A stretch of 64,000 nt of DNA from positions 1 to 64,000 of the forward strand of contig NZ_LQIV01000013.1 of the NCBI RefSeq assembly GCF_001500125.1, written 5' to 3'. The notes beneath the pieces are model-generated. The model searched no databases and was not told where the DNA came from. It worked only from the letters and a program-made list of their open reading frames with translations. A program made the translations under genes and the position numbers. This document shows positions 17,421 to 26,474 of the stretch, in pieces (the stretch's first letter is position 1; every line of letters starts with the position of its first letter). The DNA comes from Mycobacterium sp. IS-1742 (GTDB taxonomy: Bacteria > Actinomycetota > Actinomycetes > Mycobacteriales > Mycobacteriaceae).

Positions 17421-19037
17421 ATGAACACCACCACCACCGACCTCCACACCGAACTGGTGACGACGGCCCGCGCGGCCCATGCCCGCCGCGACTGGCACGG
17501 TTCGTACGCGGGTTTCGCCCGGGCCGGCGCCGTTGCGGAGCTGAGCACGGACGATCTCGACGCGTTGTCGGTCGCGGCCTGGCGCATCGGCGAGGCGAAG
17601 GAAGCGGTGCGGATCGCCGAGCGGGTCTTCACGCGGCTGGTGCGCAGCGATCCGAACGCCGCGGCGCGCAAGGCCGTCGAGCTGGCGCTGGCGTGGCTCA
17701 CCCGCGGCGATCTCAACATCGCCGCCGGCTGGATGAACCGGGCCCGCCGACTGCTCGACGGCGTCCCCGAGAGCCCCACGCACGGATACCTCGCCTATCT
17801 GGACGCGGTCGTCGCCGTGCTCGGCGACGACTTCGAGAACCTGGCCCGGTTGGTGGCGGACCTGCGGGCGATGAGCGGCCGGCTCGACGTGCCCGCCTTG
17901 ACCGCGCTCGCGATGGTGGCCGAGGCCATCGAGGCGGTCTATGCCGGGCGGATGTCGCACGCCGGCGGGCTTCTCGACGAGGTGATGCTGCCGCTGCTGG
18001 CCGACGACGTGCCGATCGACTGGGCCGGCGACATCTACTGCGTCGTGCTGCACATCTGCCACAAGGTCGCCGACCTGCCGCGGATGCGGGCCTGGGTGCA
18101 CTCCATGGAACGGTGGTGCGAGGTGGCGGGCTCGGACACCTACGGCGGGGTGTGCGACGTGCACCGGCTGCAGGTCCGCGCCGCGACCGACGACTACGAG
18201 AGCCTCGAGAACCAGTTGGCCGGTGCCAGTCAGACACTCGAGAGTGTCAACTCGTGGGCGGCCGGCGAGGGTTTCTATCAACTGGGGGAGGTACGTCGGC
18301 TGCGCGGCGACGCGGACGGCGCGTTCGCCGCGTACGCGCGGGCCCGCGCCCTGGGCGTCGACCCCCAGCCGGGCGAGGCGCTGCTGCGCTGCCGGCAGGG
18401 CCAGAGCCAGGTCGCGTGGGCCGATCTGCGGGTGGCATTGGCCTCCGCGGGCCGGCTCGACCGGATGCGCCTGCTCCGGGCCGCGGTCGAGATCGCCCTG
18501 GCGCGTGGGCAATTCGAGGAGGCCGACGCGTACTGCCGCGAGTTGGAGGACGGTGCGGCGCAATTCGGCACCGCCGGGTTCCGGGGGTGGGCGGCCCATG
18601 CCCGCGGGGCCGTCCACGTCCAGGCCGGACGGCACGCCGAGGCGCTCGAGAGCCTGGGCCTCGCGCTGCGCGAATACCGCACGCAACAGTCGCGGTACGA
18701 GACGGCCGAGGTGTACGAGTGGATGGCGGTGGCGCACCGCGCGCTGGGCGACCACGCCACCGCCGACGCCGACTCCGCCACCGCGGAGAGCATCTACGCC
18801 CACCTCGGTGTGGAGCCGGCGGCGATCTGCGGCCGGCCGCCCGGTGGGCTCACCAAACGCGAGATCGACATCCTGCGCCGGATCGCCACCGACGGGGCGA
18901 GCAACCGCCAGTTGGCGCAACAGCTGTTCATCAGCGAGAAGACCGTCGGCCGGCACCTGGCGAACATCTACCTCAAACTGCAGGTGTCCTCGCGCGCGGC
19001 GGCCGTGGCGTGGGCGCACCAGCACAACATCGTGTAG
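17421..19037 (+). CDS. LuxR-family regulator with TPR-like sensor region
   Basis: A 538-residue regulator without a P-loop. The first about 460 residues are helical repeats of TPR/MalT type ([38 protein letters not shown]), and the last about 65 are a LuxR helix-turn-helix ([37 protein letters not shown]). The ATG at 17421 fits better than the TTG at 17382. It probably controls the adjacent methyltransferase: both promoters share the CATGGTT-N9-CGCCC element, and the genes are 68 bp apart on the same strand. The effector is unknown. Confidence 0.85.
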   Translation: MNTTTTDLHTELVTTARAAHARRDWHGSYAGFARAGAVAELSTDDLDALSVAAWRIGEAKEAVRIAERVFTRLVRSDPNAAARKAVELALAWLTRGDLNIAAGWMNRARRLLDGVPESPTHGYLAYLDAVVAVLGDDFENLARLVADLRAMSGRLDVPALTALAMVAEAIEAVYAGRMSHAGGLLDEVMLPLLADDVPIDWAGDIYCVVLHICHKVADLPRMRAWVHSMERWCEVAGSDTYGGVCDVHRLQVRAATDDYESLENQLAGASQTLESVNSWAAGEGFYQLGEVRRLRGDADGAFAAYARARALGVDPQPGEALLRCRQGQSQVAWADLRVALASAGRLDRMRLLRAAVEIALARGQFEEADAYCRELEDGAAQFGTAGFRGWAAHARGAVHVQAGRHAEALESLGLALREYRTQQSRYETAEVYEWMAVAHRALGDHATADADSATAESIYAHLGVEPAAICGRPPGGLTKREIDILRRIATDGASNRQLAQQLFISEKTVGRHLANIYLKLQVSSRAAAVAWAHQHNIV

Positions 19038-19055
19038 CCCGGGGCGGCGGAAATA

Positions 19056-19076
19056 CATGGTTTGCCCGATCCGCCC
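19056..19076 (+). promoter_or_regulatory. Candidate operator CATGGTT-N9-CGCCC, copy 2
   Basis: CATGGTT at 19056-19062 and CGCCC at 19072-19076, the same spacing as the copy before the LuxR gene. A TAGCGT box (19094-19099) follows and ends 6 nt before the methyltransferase ATG, so the element sits where an activator or repressor could act on a leaderless promoter. Confidence 0.4.
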
Positions 19077-19105
19077 ACCGTGCCCCGGCGCCTAGCGTCT
19101 CGGGT

Positions 19106-20182
19106 ATGACCACACTCGACGACACCACCTCTTCTTCCTCCACCGAACAGTTCGCCGAACGCATCGTCGGCGTCATCGACAGCGCGAGCCTGGCGATCCT
19201 GCTGTCCATCGGTCACCAGACCGGCTTGCTCGACACCCTGGCCGAACTGCCCCCGGCCAGCAGCACCCAGATCGCCGACGCGGCGGGGCTCGACGAACGC
19301 TACGTACGTGAATGGCTCGGCGGCGCCGTCGTTTCCCGCGTGGTGGATTACGACGCTGCGGCGCAGACCTATTCGTTGCCGCGTACGCACGCCGCCGTGC
19401 TCACCCGGGCGGCGGGCCCGGACAATCTGGCCCGGGTCGCACAGTTCATCCCGCTGCTCGGCGAGGTCGAGCAGCAGATCATCGAATGCTTCCGTCGCGG
19501 TGGGGGACTGCCCTACAGCGCCTATCCGCGGTTCCACACCCTGATGGCCGAGGAGAGCGGTGAGGTGTTCGACGCCGCACTCGTCGACGTGATCCTGCCG
19601 ATGGCCGACGGTCTGCCTGCGCGGCTGGCCGCCGGTGTCGACGTCGCCGACATCGGGTGCGGCAGCGGTCACGCGATCAACGTGATGGCGCAGGCGTTTC
19701 CGGCCAGCCGGTTCACCGGCATCGACTTCTCCGAGGAGGGGTTGAGCGTCGGCCGTGCCGAGGCGCAACGCCTCGGGCTGCACAACGCACAGTTCGTCGC
19801 CGCCGACGTCGCGACGCTCGACGTCGCCGAGGCCTACGACGTCATCACCGTGTTCGACGCGATCCACGACCAGGCGCAGCCCGCGCGGGTGCTGGCCAAC
19901 ATCCAGCGCGCGCTGCGGCCCGGCGGCGTGTTCCTGATGGTCGACATCAAGGCGTCCAGTCATCTCGAGGACAACGTCGGGATGCCGTTGGCGTCGTACC
20001 TCTACACCGTGTCGACGATGCACTGCATGAGCGTCTCGCTCGGGCTCGACGGTGCGGGGCTCGGCACCTGCTGGGGTCGCCAGCTCGCCACGTCGATGCT
20101 CGCCGATGCCGGCTTCACCGACGTCGACGTGCGCGAGATCGACACCGATCCGCTGAACTTCTACTACGTCTGCCGCAAGTAA
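19106..20182 (+). CDS. SAM-dependent methyltransferase with N-terminal winged-helix domain
   Basis: 358 residues. Residues 1 to about 120 form a winged-helix domain as in O-methyltransferases and the Rv2258c group ([33 protein letters not shown]); residues about 165-340 are a class I methyltransferase ([50 protein letters not shown]). Leaderless start with TAGCGT 6 nt upstream. In M. tuberculosis the order Rv2258c-Rv2257c-Rv2256c is the same (from memory). The methyl acceptor is unknown. Confidence 0.87.
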   Translation: MTTLDDTTSSSSTEQFAERIVGVIDSASLAILLSIGHQTGLLDTLAELPPASSTQIADAAGLDERYVREWLGGAVVSRVVDYDAAAQTYSLPRTHAAVLTRAAGPDNLARVAQFIPLLGEVEQQIIECFRRGGGLPYSAYPRFHTLMAEESGEVFDAALVDVILPMADGLPARLAAGVDVADIGCGSGHAINVMAQAFPASRFTGIDFSEEGLSVGRAEAQRLGLHNAQFVAADVATLDVAEAYDVITVFDAIHDQAQPARVLANIQRALRPGGVFLMVDIKASSHLEDNVGMPLASYLYTVSTMHCMSVSLGLDGAGLGTCWGRQLATSMLADAGFTDVDVREIDTDPLNFYYVCRK

Positions 20183-20192
20183 CATCTGCCCG

Positions 20193-21017
20193 ATGGGTGT
20201 GCTGGACGTGATCGCGGACTGGCCGGTTCGCACCGCCGCCGCGGCGGTGGTGGGACCGGCCGGTGTGCTGGACGAGTACGGCGACCTTGGGCACCGGTTC
20301 CGGCTCGCGTCGGTGACCAAACCGCTCTCGGCGCGTGCCGCGCAGATCGCGGTCGAGGAAGGGGTCGTCGACCTGGACACCGAGGCGGGTCCGCCCGGCT
20401 CCACCGTCCGGCACCTGCTCGCCCACACCTCCGGGTTGGCCATGCACTCCGACGAGACGATGGCCGAACCCGGCGACCGCCGCGTCTACTCCAACTACGG
20501 TTTCGGGGCGCTCGCCGCCACGATCGAGAAGGCCGCCGACATCGAATTCGGCCGCTACCTCGCCGAGGCGGTGTTCGAACCGCTCGGCATGTCCGACAGC
20601 ACGCTCGACGGCGGGGCGGAGGCCGCCGGCTACGGCGTCTACTCCACGGTCGCCGACGTCGCGGCCTTCGCAGGCGACCTGCTGCGGCCGCGACTGGTGT
20701 CCCAGCAGATGCACGACGAGGCGACCAGTGTGCAGTTCCCGGGGCTTGACGGCGTGTTGCCCGGCTTCGGCGTGCAGCGCCCGAACGACTGGGGGCTGGG
20801 CTTCGAGATTCGCGACGACAAGTCGCCGCACTGGACCGGCTCGACCAACTCGAAGCGGACATACGGGCATTTCGGCCAGTCAGGGACGTTTCTGTGGGTG
20901 GACCCGGGGGCGGACCTGGCGTTCGTCGCGTTTGCTGACCGGGACTTCGGGGACTGGGCGTACGAGCGCTGGCCGACGATCTCTGATGGAGTCCTGAGAG
21001 AATTCGGGCCACACTAG
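20193..21017 (+). CDS. Serine hydrolase of the class C beta-lactamase / esterase family
   Basis: A 274-residue protein with the catalytic SxxK (LASVTKPL near residue 36), the YxN motif (VYSNYGFG) and HFGQSG in place of KTG, the pattern of penicillin-binding-protein-like esterases rather than true beta-lactamases. No signal peptide, so probably cytoplasmic. TAACAT at 20180-20185, overlapping the methyltransferase stop codon, ends 7 nt before the ATG and can drive a leaderless mRNA of its own. Same neighbours as Rv2257c. Confidence 0.85.
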   Translation: MGVLDVIADWPVRTAAAAVVGPAGVLDEYGDLGHRFRLASVTKPLSARAAQIAVEEGVVDLDTEAGPPGSTVRHLLAHTSGLAMHSDETMAEPGDRRVYSNYGFGALAATIEKAADIEFGRYLAEAVFEPLGMSDSTLDGGAEAAGYGVYSTVADVAAFAGDLLRPRLVSQQMHDEATSVQFPGLDGVLPGFGVQRPNDWGLGFEIRDDKSPHWTGSTNSKRTYGHFGQSGTFLWVDPGADLAFVAFADRDFGDWAYERWPTISDGVLREFGPH

Positions 21018-21124
21018 CGCAACACCCGCCTCACAAGGCACAATAGACACGCACGACACAGTTGTCATTCGGTTTCAAGAGGCCGCTTGGGGAAGACGTC
21101 CCTCGTGGAGCCGAAGGAGCAGCT

Positions 21125-21637
21125 ATGCGTGCGTCGAATCAGTTCGCCGACGCGACGACAGGCGTGGTGTACGTGCACGCCTCACCCGCGGCGGTGTGCC
21201 CACATGTCGAGTGGGCGTTGTCGTCGACCCTGTCGGCGCGCGCCAACCTGAAGTGGACCCCACAACCCGCCATGCCCGGACAGCTGCGTGCGGTCACCAA
21301 CTGGGTGGGTCCGGTCGGCACCGGAGCGCAGTTGGCGAACGCCCTGCGGTCCTGGTCGGTGCTGCGTTTCGAGGTCACCGAGGATCCGAGCCCGGGGGTC
21401 GACGGGCACCGGTGGTGCCACACCCCGCAGCTCGGTCTGTGGAGCGGTCCGATGAGCGCCAACGGCGACATCGTGGTCGGGGAGATGCGGCTGCGGGCCT
21501 TGATGGCCGCAGGCGCCGACGTGCTGGCGGCCGAACTGGACACCGTGCTCGGCACCGCGTGGGACGAGGCGCTGGAGCCCTACCGCGACGGCGGCTCCGG
21601 GGCCGAGGTCAGCTGGCTGAACCGCGGAGTGGGCTGA
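21125..21637 (+). CDS. DUF3145 family protein
   Basis: A 170-residue actinobacterial protein (DUF3145), recognised by its start MRASNQFADATTGVVYVHASPAAVCPHVEW and the central NWVGPVGTGAQLANALRSW region. The function of the family is not known to me. The ATG at 21125 has a good GAAGGAG site; an in-frame upstream codon at 21062 lacks one. It is convergent with the diacylglycerol kinase gene, 15 bp apart. M. tuberculosis carries the counterpart as Rv2256c (from memory). Confidence 0.85.
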   Translation: MRASNQFADATTGVVYVHASPAAVCPHVEWALSSTLSARANLKWTPQPAMPGQLRAVTNWVGPVGTGAQLANALRSWSVLRFEVTEDPSPGVDGHRWCHTPQLGLWSGPMSANGDIVVGEMRLRALMAAGADVLAAELDTVLGTAWDEALEPYRDGGSGAEVSWLNRGVG

Positions 21638-21652
21638 CCCTCCCCGCTGGCG

Positions 21653-22555
21653 CTAGGGGGCGGGCACCAGAATCTGCAGGGCGCCCGGCACCGCCGACAC
21701 CGTGACCGGCAGCGGGCAGGCGAGATCCCCGTCGGCGTAGGCGTTGATGCCCGGGCAGTCCACCTCGATGACGCGCGCGCGGGCGGTGGTCACGTCGTCG
21801 AGGTCGACGTGGGTGCCCTTGAAGACGGTCGGGAACAGCCGGACCAACCGGGTGCGCGATGCGGAGTGCACCATCGTGACGTCGAGCATTCCGTCGGCGT
21901 GGTCGGCGCCCGGGCAGATCAGCATTCCGCCGCCGTAACTGCGGGTGTTGCCGAACGCGGCGAGCGTGAGCTGGACGTCTCGTGCCGGTCCGCCGTCGAA
22001 GCGCAGCCGGAACGGCAGCAGCCGCAGCTTGGACAGTTCGGCGACCATCGCGACGTTGTAGCGCATCCGGCCGTGCGGCCAGCGCATCCGGTTGGTGCGG
22101 TCGCTCACCAGGGAGTCGAAGCCGGCCGCCATCACGGTGCCGAACCATTTGTGCCCGCCGGCCGCGTCGTCGATACGCCCGAGGTCCACGGTCTCGGTGT
22201 ACCCGTCGGCGATCACGTCGGCCGCGGCCTCCGGATGCCCGGTCGGCAGGCGGTATTCGCGCGCATGGTCGTTACCGGTGCCCGCGGGAACGATCCCCAG
22301 CGGCACGTCGCCGTGCGCGAGCGCCTGCAGCGCCAGCGAGATGACGCCGTCCCCACCGACGACGACGAGCGCGTCGGTCCCGCCGGCCAGTGCCTCGTCG
22401 ACCAGTCGCCGGGCGTGGGCGGCATCGGTGCCGACGATCGCGGTCACGTCGACCCCACGCTGCTGGAAGCGGGCGACGGCGCGTTCGGTGGCGTGCGGGG
22501 CGTTGCCGTGGCCCGACAGCGGATTGGTCAGCACGGTGACGTGGCCGATGGTCAT
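21653..22555 (-). CDS. Diacylglycerol kinase (DagK/YegS family lipid kinase)
   Basis: A 300-residue soluble lipid kinase with the DAGK catalytic signature VVVGGDGVISLALQAL near residue 65-80 and GIVPAGTGNDHAREY. It phosphorylates diacylglycerol to phosphatidic acid; the M. tuberculosis counterpart Rv2252 has been linked to phosphatidylinositol mannoside synthesis (from memory). It lies 19 bp after the AGPS-like flavoprotein gene on the same strand, so both belong to a glycerolipid unit. Confidence 0.9.
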   Translation of the reverse strand: MTIGHVTVLTNPLSGHGNAPHATERAVARFQQRGVDVTAIVGTDAAHARRLVDEALAGGTDALVVVGGDGVISLALQALAHGDVPLGIVPAGTGNDHAREYRLPTGHPEAAADVIADGYTETVDLGRIDDAAGGHKWFGTVMAAGFDSLVSDRTNRMRWPHGRMRYNVAMVAELSKLRLLPFRLRFDGGPARDVQLTLAAFGNTRSYGGGMLICPGADHADGMLDVTMVHSASRTRLVRLFPTVFKGTHVDLDDVTTARARVIEVDCPGINAYADGDLACPLPVTVSAVPGALQILVPAP

Positions 22556-22574
22556 CGTGGTCCTCGCGCGCGTG

Positions 22575-24194
22575 TCATGGGATCAGCTTGCCCGGGTTGA
22601 GGATTCCTGCCGGGTCGAGCGTCGCCTTGACCGCACGCAGGATCTCGACGCCGAGGTCGCCGACCTCGTCCCGCATCCACGGGCGGTGGTCGGCGCCGAC
22701 CGCGTGGTGATGGGTGATGGTGCCGCCGGCGCGCACGATCGCCTCCGACGCGGCGGCTTTCGCCGCGCGCCACTGCTCGATCGGGTTGCCGCGTTGGGCG
22801 GCGACGACGGTGAAGTACAGCGACGCCCCGGTCGGGTAGACGTGGGAGATGTGGCAGAGCACCAGTGCCGCCGTGCCGGATTGGGCGAGCGCGGCAGTCA
22901 GCGCCTCGGTCACGGCGGTTTTGAGCGACGGGATGTTCGACCACGTGGTCGCGGTCTCGAGCGTCTCGCAGAGCGCCCCCGCGGACAGCAGCGAGTCGCG
23001 CAGGTAGGGCGCCCCGAACCGGCCGTGCTCCCAGGCCCGCGCGGGTTCCTCGCCCAGCGACGTGCCGCCGTGCCGTTCGAGGAGGGCTCGCGTCTCGGCG
23101 TGCCGGCTCTCGGTGTGTGCCGCCGTGCCCTCGAACACCGTGACCGCCAGGCATCCTCCGGTGATGGTCTGCTCGCCGATCGCCTCGGTGGTGGCGAGGT
23201 TGACGCCGGTCTCCGCCTCGTCGGACAGCCGGATCACGGTCGGCCCGCTGCCGGTCTGCGTCACCGCCCTCAACGCCGTTGCGCCGGTCTCGAAGTCGGG
23301 AAACGACCAGGCCTCGTGACGCGTCACCTCCGGGACGGGGTGCACCCGCACCCGCACACGGGTGATGACGCCGAGGACCCCCTCGGAACCGACGAGGAGC
23401 TGCCGCAGGTCGGGTCCGGCCGCCGACGCCGGTGCGCGGCCGACGTCGAGGATGCCGGCCGGGGTGACCGCGCGCAGCCCGCGGACCATGTCGTCGAAGC
23501 GGCCGTAGCCCGCCGAGTTCTGACCGGACGACCGGGTGGCGGCGAAACCGCCGATGGTCGCGTAGCAGAAGCTCTGAGGGAAGTGGCCGAGGGAGTAGCC
23601 GCGTTCGGCGAGCAACCGTTCGGCGTCCGGGCCGGTGACTCCCGCACCCAGTTCGGCCTCGCCCGACACCTCGTCGAGCCAGTGCAGCGCGTCGAGGCGG
23701 CGCAGGTCGAGCGACACCACCGCGGTGAAGTCGCCACGGACCGGGTCCAGCCCGCCCACCACGCTGGTGCCACCGCCGAACGGCACGACCGCGATGCGCC
23801 GCGCGCTGCAGTGCTCGAGAATCGCCGCGATCTCCTCGTCGTCCGCGGGCAGCAGCACCGCGTCGGGTGCGTCCTGGGCGCCGCGGTCGCGCCGGCGCAG
23901 CAGGTCGAGGGTGGATTTGCCGCCGGCGTGCAGCATCCTGCCGGTGTCGTCGACCAGGCAGTACGGCTCACCGACGATGCCGGTCAGCGCGGCGCGATCG
24001 TCATCGGACAGGGCCGACGGCCGGAGGGTCACCTCCTCCGCGGTGATCGGCGGGGTCCCCTCCGTGACGCCGAGCGCCTGTTCGAGCAGCGACCGGATGC
24101 CGTCGGACAGCGGTTTGGCGGCGGCCGGATCCCCCCAGGCGTCCCACTTCATCGGGGGGAGCAGGGCTGCTGGGTGCTCGGATCGGCCTGGCAT
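22575..24194 (-). CDS. FAD-linked oxidase, alkyl-DHAP synthase-like
   Basis: A 539-residue PCMH-type flavoprotein. The FAD pyrophosphate loop is VVPFGGGTSVVGGLDP near residue 155; GYSLGHFPQS, RSSGQNSAGYG and the C-terminal HHHAVGADHRPW cap motif agree with the alkyldihydroxyacetone-phosphate synthase/D-lactate dehydrogenase branch. The full length and the HHH triplet favour an AGPS-like enzyme (ether bond formation), but mycobacterial members are uncharacterised. Leaderless start at 24194, back to back with the tetR gene. Counterpart: Rv2251 (from memory). Confidence 0.82.
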   Translation of the reverse strand: MPGRSEHPAALLPPMKWDAWGDPAAAKPLSDGIRSLLEQALGVTEGTPPITAEEVTLRPSALSDDDRAALTGIVGEPYCLVDDTGRMLHAGGKSTLDLLRRRDRGAQDAPDAVLLPADDEEIAAILEHCSARRIAVVPFGGGTSVVGGLDPVRGDFTAVVSLDLRRLDALHWLDEVSGEAELGAGVTGPDAERLLAERGYSLGHFPQSFCYATIGGFAATRSSGQNSAGYGRFDDMVRGLRAVTPAGILDVGRAPASAAGPDLRQLLVGSEGVLGVITRVRVRVHPVPEVTRHEAWSFPDFETGATALRAVTQTGSGPTVIRLSDEAETGVNLATTEAIGEQTITGGCLAVTVFEGTAAHTESRHAETRALLERHGGTSLGEEPARAWEHGRFGAPYLRDSLLSAGALCETLETATTWSNIPSLKTAVTEALTAALAQSGTAALVLCHISHVYPTGASLYFTVVAAQRGNPIEQWRAAKAAASEAIVRAGGTITHHHAVGADHRPWMRDEVGDLGVEILRAVKATLDPAGILNPGKLIP

Positions 24195-24211
24195 GCGTTA
24201 CAGTATTACAC
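24195..24211. promoter_or_regulatory. 17-bp bidirectional leaderless promoter
   Basis: The whole gap between the flavoprotein gene (minus) and the TetR gene (plus) is 17 bp. TACAGTA at 24199-24205 reads TACAGT on the plus strand (7 nt before the tetR ATG) and TACTGT on the minus strand, 4-5 nt before the other ATG. One near-symmetric -10 box may therefore serve both genes. TTACA-GTA-TTACA is also a direct repeat that a TetR protein might read. Confidence 0.55.
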
Positions 24212-24793
24212 ATGGTGTCAATCCGTAAGGACAGCTCGGCGTCGGTGGAGCAACGCATCCTCGACGCCGCCGCGGAGTGCGTCGTGGCCTATGGCGTCAA
24301 CCGGGTGACGCTGGCGGAGATCGCCCGCCGGGCGCGAGTGAGCCGGCCGACCATCTACCGCCGCTGGCGGGACACCGACGCCGTCCTCGCCGCACTGCTC
24401 ACCGCCCGGATCGCCGGGGTCCTCGACGCCGTCCCCGACGCGGGGGTCGGCCGCCAACCGCTGGTCGAGCGAATCGTGTTGGTGGGCAACCGGCTCCGCA
24501 ACGACGAGATCGTGATGGCCGTCCTGCACAGCGCTCCGGAGCTCGCGATGGTGTACATCACCGAGAGGCTCGGCACCAGCCAGCAGATCCTCATCGACGC
24601 GCTGGCCGGTGAGCTCAAACTCGCCCAGGATGAGGGCAGCGTCCGGTCCGGGGAGCCCCGCCAGCTCGCCGCCATGTGCCTGCTGATCACCCAGTCGACC
24701 ATCCAGTCCGCGCAGATGGTGGCCCCGATACTCGACGAGGATGCGCTGTCGCAGGAACTGGCGCGCTCGCTGAACGGATATCTGCGGCCATGA
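24212..24793 (+). CDS. TetR-family transcriptional regulator
   Basis: A 193-residue regulator: N-terminal helix-turn-helix (NRVTLAEIARRARVSRPTIYRRWRDTDAVLAALL, residues about 30-63) and a ligand-binding C-terminal half with no recognised class. Its stop overlaps the glpD start (ATGA), and it is divergent from the AGPS-like gene across only 17 bp. It very likely controls both sides of this locus, probably in response to a lipid or acyl ligand (inference). Positional counterpart of Rv2250c. Confidence 0.9.
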   Translation: MVSIRKDSSASVEQRILDAAAECVVAYGVNRVTLAEIARRARVSRPTIYRRWRDTDAVLAALLTARIAGVLDAVPDAGVGRQPLVERIVLVGNRLRNDEIVMAVLHSAPELAMVYITERLGTSQQILIDALAGELKLAQDEGSVRSGEPRQLAAMCLLITQSTIQSAQMVAPILDEDALSQELARSLNGYLRP

Positions 24794-26445
24794 CGTCGTC
24801 GAAGAGTTCCGCCCTCAACGCATCCCGCCGTCACACAGAACTGGCCGCCCTCGCCGACGGCGCACCGCTCGACCTCGTGGTGATCGGCGGCGGGATCACC
24901 GGGGCCGGGATCGCCCTGGACGCCGCGACCCGAGGCCTGACGGTGGCGCTGGTGGAGAAGCACGACCTGGCGTTCGGCACCAGCCGCTGGAGTTCCAAAC
25001 TCGTCCACGGCGGGTTGCGCTACCTGGCCAGCGGCAACGTGGGCATCGCGCGGCGCAGCGCGGCCGAACGCGGAATCCTGATGACGCGCAACGCTCCTCA
25101 CCTCGTCTCGGCGATGCCGCAACTCGTGCCGCTGCTGCCCGAGATGGCGGGCCCGGCGCGGGCGCTCGTGCGGGCCGGGTTCCTGGCGGGCGACGGTCTG
25201 CGCCGGCTCGCGGGCACGCCGTCGACGACCTTGCCGCGCTCGGGGCGGGTCAGCGCGCAGCGCGCCGTCGAACTGGTGCCCGCGGTGCGCCGTGACGGTC
25301 TGGCGGGGGCGTTCCTGGCCTACGACGGTCAGCTGATCGACGACGCGCGACTGGTGACCGCGGTGGCGCGCACCGCCGCCCAGCACGGCGCCCGCATCCT
25401 CACCCGGGTCGGCGCCTCCCACGCCACGGGGACCTCCGTCCGGCTCACCGATCAGGGCACCGGCGACTCGTTCGACGTGGCGGCCCGCGCGGTGGTCAAC
25501 GCCGCGGGCGTGTGGGCCGCCGACGTCGACGAGACGCTCCGCCTCCGGCCCTCGCGCGGGACGCATCTGGTGTTCGACGCGGCGGCCTTCGGGCACCCGG
25601 TCGCCGCGCTGACCATTCCGATCCCGGGCGCGCTCAACCGGTTCGTCTTCGCGATGCCCGAACAACTCGGCCGGGTCTACCTCGGGCTCACCGACGAGGA
25701 CGCACCCGGCCCGATACCCGATGTGCCACAACCGAGCCCGCAGGAGGTCACCTTCCTGCTCGACACCGTCAACACCGCGCTCGAGACGAGGCTGACCGAA
25801 GCCGATGTCCGGGGTGCGTACGCGGGGTTACGACCGCTCATCGACACCGCGCACGGGAGGAGCGAAAAAGGCACCGCGCACGCGAGGAGCGAAGAAGGCA
25901 CCGCGCACGTGAGGAGCGAAAAAGGCACCGCGCACGCGAGGAGCGAAAAAGGGGGAGGCGGCGGAGCCACGGCCGACCTCTCGCGCGACCACGCGGTCAC
26001 CGAATCCCCGTCCGGGGTGATCAGCGTGATCGGCGGCAAGCTCACCGAGTACCGCTACATGGCCGAGGACGTCCTCGACCGCGCGATCGCCCTGCGCGGG
26101 CTGACCGCCGGCCCGTGCCGCACCCGCAACCTGCCGTTGGTCGGCGCGCCGGCCAACCCGGTGTCGACGCTGCGCGCACCGGTCGACCTGCCGGGGTCGC
26201 TGGTCGCCCGCTACGGCGCCGAGGCGCCGCGCGTGATCGCCCAGGCCCGCTGCGACCGGCCCACCGCGCCCGTGGCCGACGGCATCGACGTCACCCGGGC
26301 CGAGTTCGAGTACGCGGTCACCCACGAGGGCGCGATGACCGTCGACGACATCCTCGACCGACGCACCCGCATCGGTCTCGTCGAAGCCGACCGGGACCGC
26401 GCAATGACCGCGGCCAGGGAGTTCGTCGACACACTCGTGGAGTGA
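24790..26445 (+). CDS. glpD: Glycerol-3-phosphate dehydrogenase with tandem-repeat insertion
   Basis: A 551-residue FAD-dependent aerobic GlpD that oxidises glycerol-3-phosphate to dihydroxyacetone phosphate at the membrane. FAD site VVIGGGITGAGIALDAATRG near residue 33; SSKLVHGGLRYL; C-terminal GlpD domain with GVISVIGGKLTEYRYMAE. Between RPLIDT (about residue 352) and the GKLTEYR segment lies an extra Lys/Arg/Glu-rich loop made of TAHARSEKG-type repeats, absent from ordinary GlpD. The frame stays open, so the enzyme may still work. Coupled to tetR by ATGA overlap. Positional counterpart of glpD1 (Rv2249c). Confidence 0.92.
   Translation: MTSSKSSALNASRRHTELAALADGAPLDLVVIGGGITGAGIALDAATRGLTVALVEKHDLAFGTSRWSSKLVHGGLRYLASGNVGIARRSAAERGILMTRNAPHLVSAMPQLVPLLPEMAGPARALVRAGFLAGDGLRRLAGTPSTTLPRSGRVSAQRAVELVPAVRRDGLAGAFLAYDGQLIDDARLVTAVARTAAQHGARILTRVGASHATGTSVRLTDQGTGDSFDVAARAVVNAAGVWAADVDETLRLRPSRGTHLVFDAAAFGHPVAALTIPIPGALNRFVFAMPEQLGRVYLGLTDEDAPGPIPDVPQPSPQEVTFLLDTVNTALETRLTEADVRGAYAGLRPLIDTAHGRSEKGTAHARSEEGTAHVRSEKGTAHARSEKGGGGGATADLSRDHAVTESPSGVISVIGGKLTEYRYMAEDVLDRAIALRGLTAGPCRTRNLPLVGAPANPVSTLRAPVDLPGSLVARYGAEAPRVIAQARCDRPTAPVADGIDVTRAEFEYAVTHEGAMTVDDILDRRTRIGLVEADRDRAMTAAREFVDTLVE
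25845..25952 (+). repeat. 27-bp tandem repeat, four copies, inside glpD
   Basis: Four head-to-tail units start at 25845, 25872, 25899 and 25926. Each begins CACCGCGCAC and ends with GAGGAGCGAA followed by an A/G tract; they differ at only a few positions. The unit is a multiple of three and adds 36 codons in frame. The last copy runs into an A5-G5 tract and a Gly run. Confidence 0.9.
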
Positions 26446-26474
26446 CCTGGGTCACATCTGGGTATCCGGCTCGG

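Noticed and set aside
17693..19105. Plus-strand frame upstream of the methyltransferase, suggesting a fusion protein
   Set aside because: The upstream part is the LuxR gene read in the wrong frame; only the part from ATG 19106 has family similarity.
20193..21017. Serine hydrolase as an antibiotic-resistance beta-lactamase
   Set aside because: It lacks a signal peptide and the KTG triad and fits the esterase-like branch with conserved mycobacterial neighbours.
25845..25952. 27-bp repeats in glpD as a CRISPR array or MIRU-type intergenic element
   Set aside because: No spacers, and the repeats lie inside a coding frame that stays open.
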